The notes beneath the pieces are model-generated. The model saw only the letters and a list, made by a program, of their open reading frames with translations, was not told where the DNA came from and made no database searches. Shown here piece after piece: positions 13,592 through 14,327 of a stretch of 14,327 nucleotides of DNA (the first letter of the stretch is position 1; each line of letters begins with the position of its first letter). Both the position numbers and the translations under genes were made by a program. The stretch is taken from positions 1-14,327 of the forward strand of contig JAHJAL010000026.1 in NCBI GenBank assembly GCA_018814055.1, given 5' to 3'. Source of the stretch: Patescibacteria group bacterium (GTDB lineage Bacteria; Patescibacteriota; JAHJAL01).

Positions 13592-14327
13592 ATGCCAAGT
13601 TCATATCAAAAACAATTCCTCAAAAAAAGACATTCATATGTCCCTCTCAGCAACCTCAAAATCAAACAGATAATCAAAAAAGCCACCAACCAAGACATTA
13701 CAAGCAAAAGAAGAATTTTTGAAGGATATGACAATGAAGTTTATGACATCACTTTGACAAATACCGATCATGTCATCCTCCGCGTCAATCACTTTCCCTC
13801 AGCCGGCTTTGCCAATGAAGCCTGGGCGATGGAACAATGTCCTCATATCGGCATTCCTGTCTCCGAAATATTATTATTGGACAAAATAAAATACCTGGGC
13901 CAAGAACATGATATGATGGTCCAAACCAAAATCTCCGGTCAATCCTACAATAATATTTCACAAAAAATCACACCGGCTGAACAAAAACAAATTCTCATCA
14001 AAACTGGTGAATTGATGAGCAAAATCCACACAATCCGGGTCAAAGGCTTTTACCGTCGCAATCCTGTTTGTAACAGTTGGGATTTCCCGAGCTGGAAAAA
14101 ATTTCTGTCCGTTACGATAAGAGACCGCCGGCAGGAAAAACCATATATTACCCAACAAGGATTTACATCAGATGAATTCGATCAAATGATTGGTTATATC
14201 AAAATTTATCAGGACAAGTATCCTTGTCAACAGCCGGTTCTCACTCATAGCGATATTGGCTTGGGGCACGTTTACTTTGACGAACAACTAAACATAGTCG
14301 GCTTAATTGATTTTGGCGAATCCCAAG
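13592..14327 (+). CDS. Aminoglycoside-phosphotransferase-fold kinase (APH family), C-terminus beyond window
   Basis: 245 complete codons are visible and the frame is open to the window end. Early parts match the N-lobe of APH/choline-kinase-like enzymes: GYDNEVYDITLT, HVILRVNHFP (Arg/Asn where many have the ATP-site Lys) and ANEAWAMEQC. The catalytic loop LTHSDIGLGHVYFD (His219, Asp221) is the Brenner motif HxDxxxxN with His in place of the last Asn, a variant known in the family. LIDFGES follows as the metal-binding IDFGD-like motif. Such proteins phosphorylate sugars, amino alcohols or antibiotics; nothing here points to resistance. The ATG lies one base after the stop of the P-loop gene; no Shine-Dalgarno. 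Confidence 0.8.
   Translation, partial: MPSSYQKQFLKKRHSYVPLSNLKIKQIIKKATNQDITSKRRIFEGYDNEVYDITLTNTDHVILRVNHFPSAGFANEAWAMEQCPHIGIPVSEILLLDKIKYLGQEHDMMVQTKISGQSYNNISQKITPAEQKQILIKTGELMSKIHTIRVKGFYRRNPVCNSWDFPSWKKFLSVTIRDRRQEKPYITQQGFTSDEFDQMIGYIKIYQDKYPCQQPVLTHSDIGLGHVYFDEQLNIVGLIDFGESQ

Noticed and set aside
1..14327. UGA recoded as glycine (Gracilibacteria/Absconditabacteria code)
   Set aside because: TGA ends several genes here (amidohydrolase, RAYT, protein A, 8-Cys protein) and no gene needs to read through TGA.
13592..14327. APH-fold gene as an antibiotic-resistance gene
   Set aside because: The fold is shared by many metabolic kinases; no subfamily feature or resistance-gene context is present.

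Overview
The window looks like a piece of a small-genome bacterium of the Patescibacteria (Candidate Phyla Radiation) type. The basis is AT-rich DNA with very short intergenic gaps, few Shine-Dalgarno sequences, a pair of giant cysteine-rich proteins of a kind I associate with these genomes, and many small orphan proteins. TGA is a normal stop here (several genes end in it), so the UGA=Gly code of Gracilibacteria/Absconditabacteria does not apply. The lineage call is inference, not proof.

Left part (1-3430, minus strand): a PyrD-like dihydroorotate dehydrogenase (cut by the window edge) starts directly at the stop codon of argG. ArgG is about 125 residues too long because its C-terminus is a methylglyoxal-synthase-like (MGS) domain, the allosteric module known from carbamoyl-phosphate synthase. 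Upstream lies a perfect 38-bp inverted repeat (134 bp in total), then a compact cytosine-deaminase-like amidohydrolase. The theme is aspartate, arginine and pyrimidine metabolism.

Centre (3500-7327, plus strand): an ECF-transporter S-component-like membrane protein. Next comes a REP/RAYT module: a Y1 (HUH) transposase-like gene with three copies of a 29-31-base palindrome, one inside its own reading frame, plus two further hairpins before its start. Then come three genes of nucleotide/phosphate-hydrolase families: an HD-domain protein, a MazG-like pyrophosphohydrolase, and a 434-residue protein overlapping mazG by one base whose HAD motifs appear in permuted order.

Right-centre (7333-12653, minus strand): an M29/COG2309-type aminopeptidase; two tandem cysteine-rich proteins (578 and 569 residues, 41 cysteines each) that are paralogues and internally duplicated; a clear terminator hairpin; and a secreted protein made of three DUF5648-like repeats.

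Right end (12800-14327, plus strand): a tightly packed set of three genes: a small membrane-anchored 8-cysteine protein, a P-loop kinase-like protein (4-base overlap), and an aminoglycoside-phosphotransferase-fold kinase running off the window.

No tRNA, rRNA or CRISPR array was recognised. No stretch over 300 bases lacks a gene; the longest gap (3431-3716, 286 bases) holds a candidate promoter and two hairpins.
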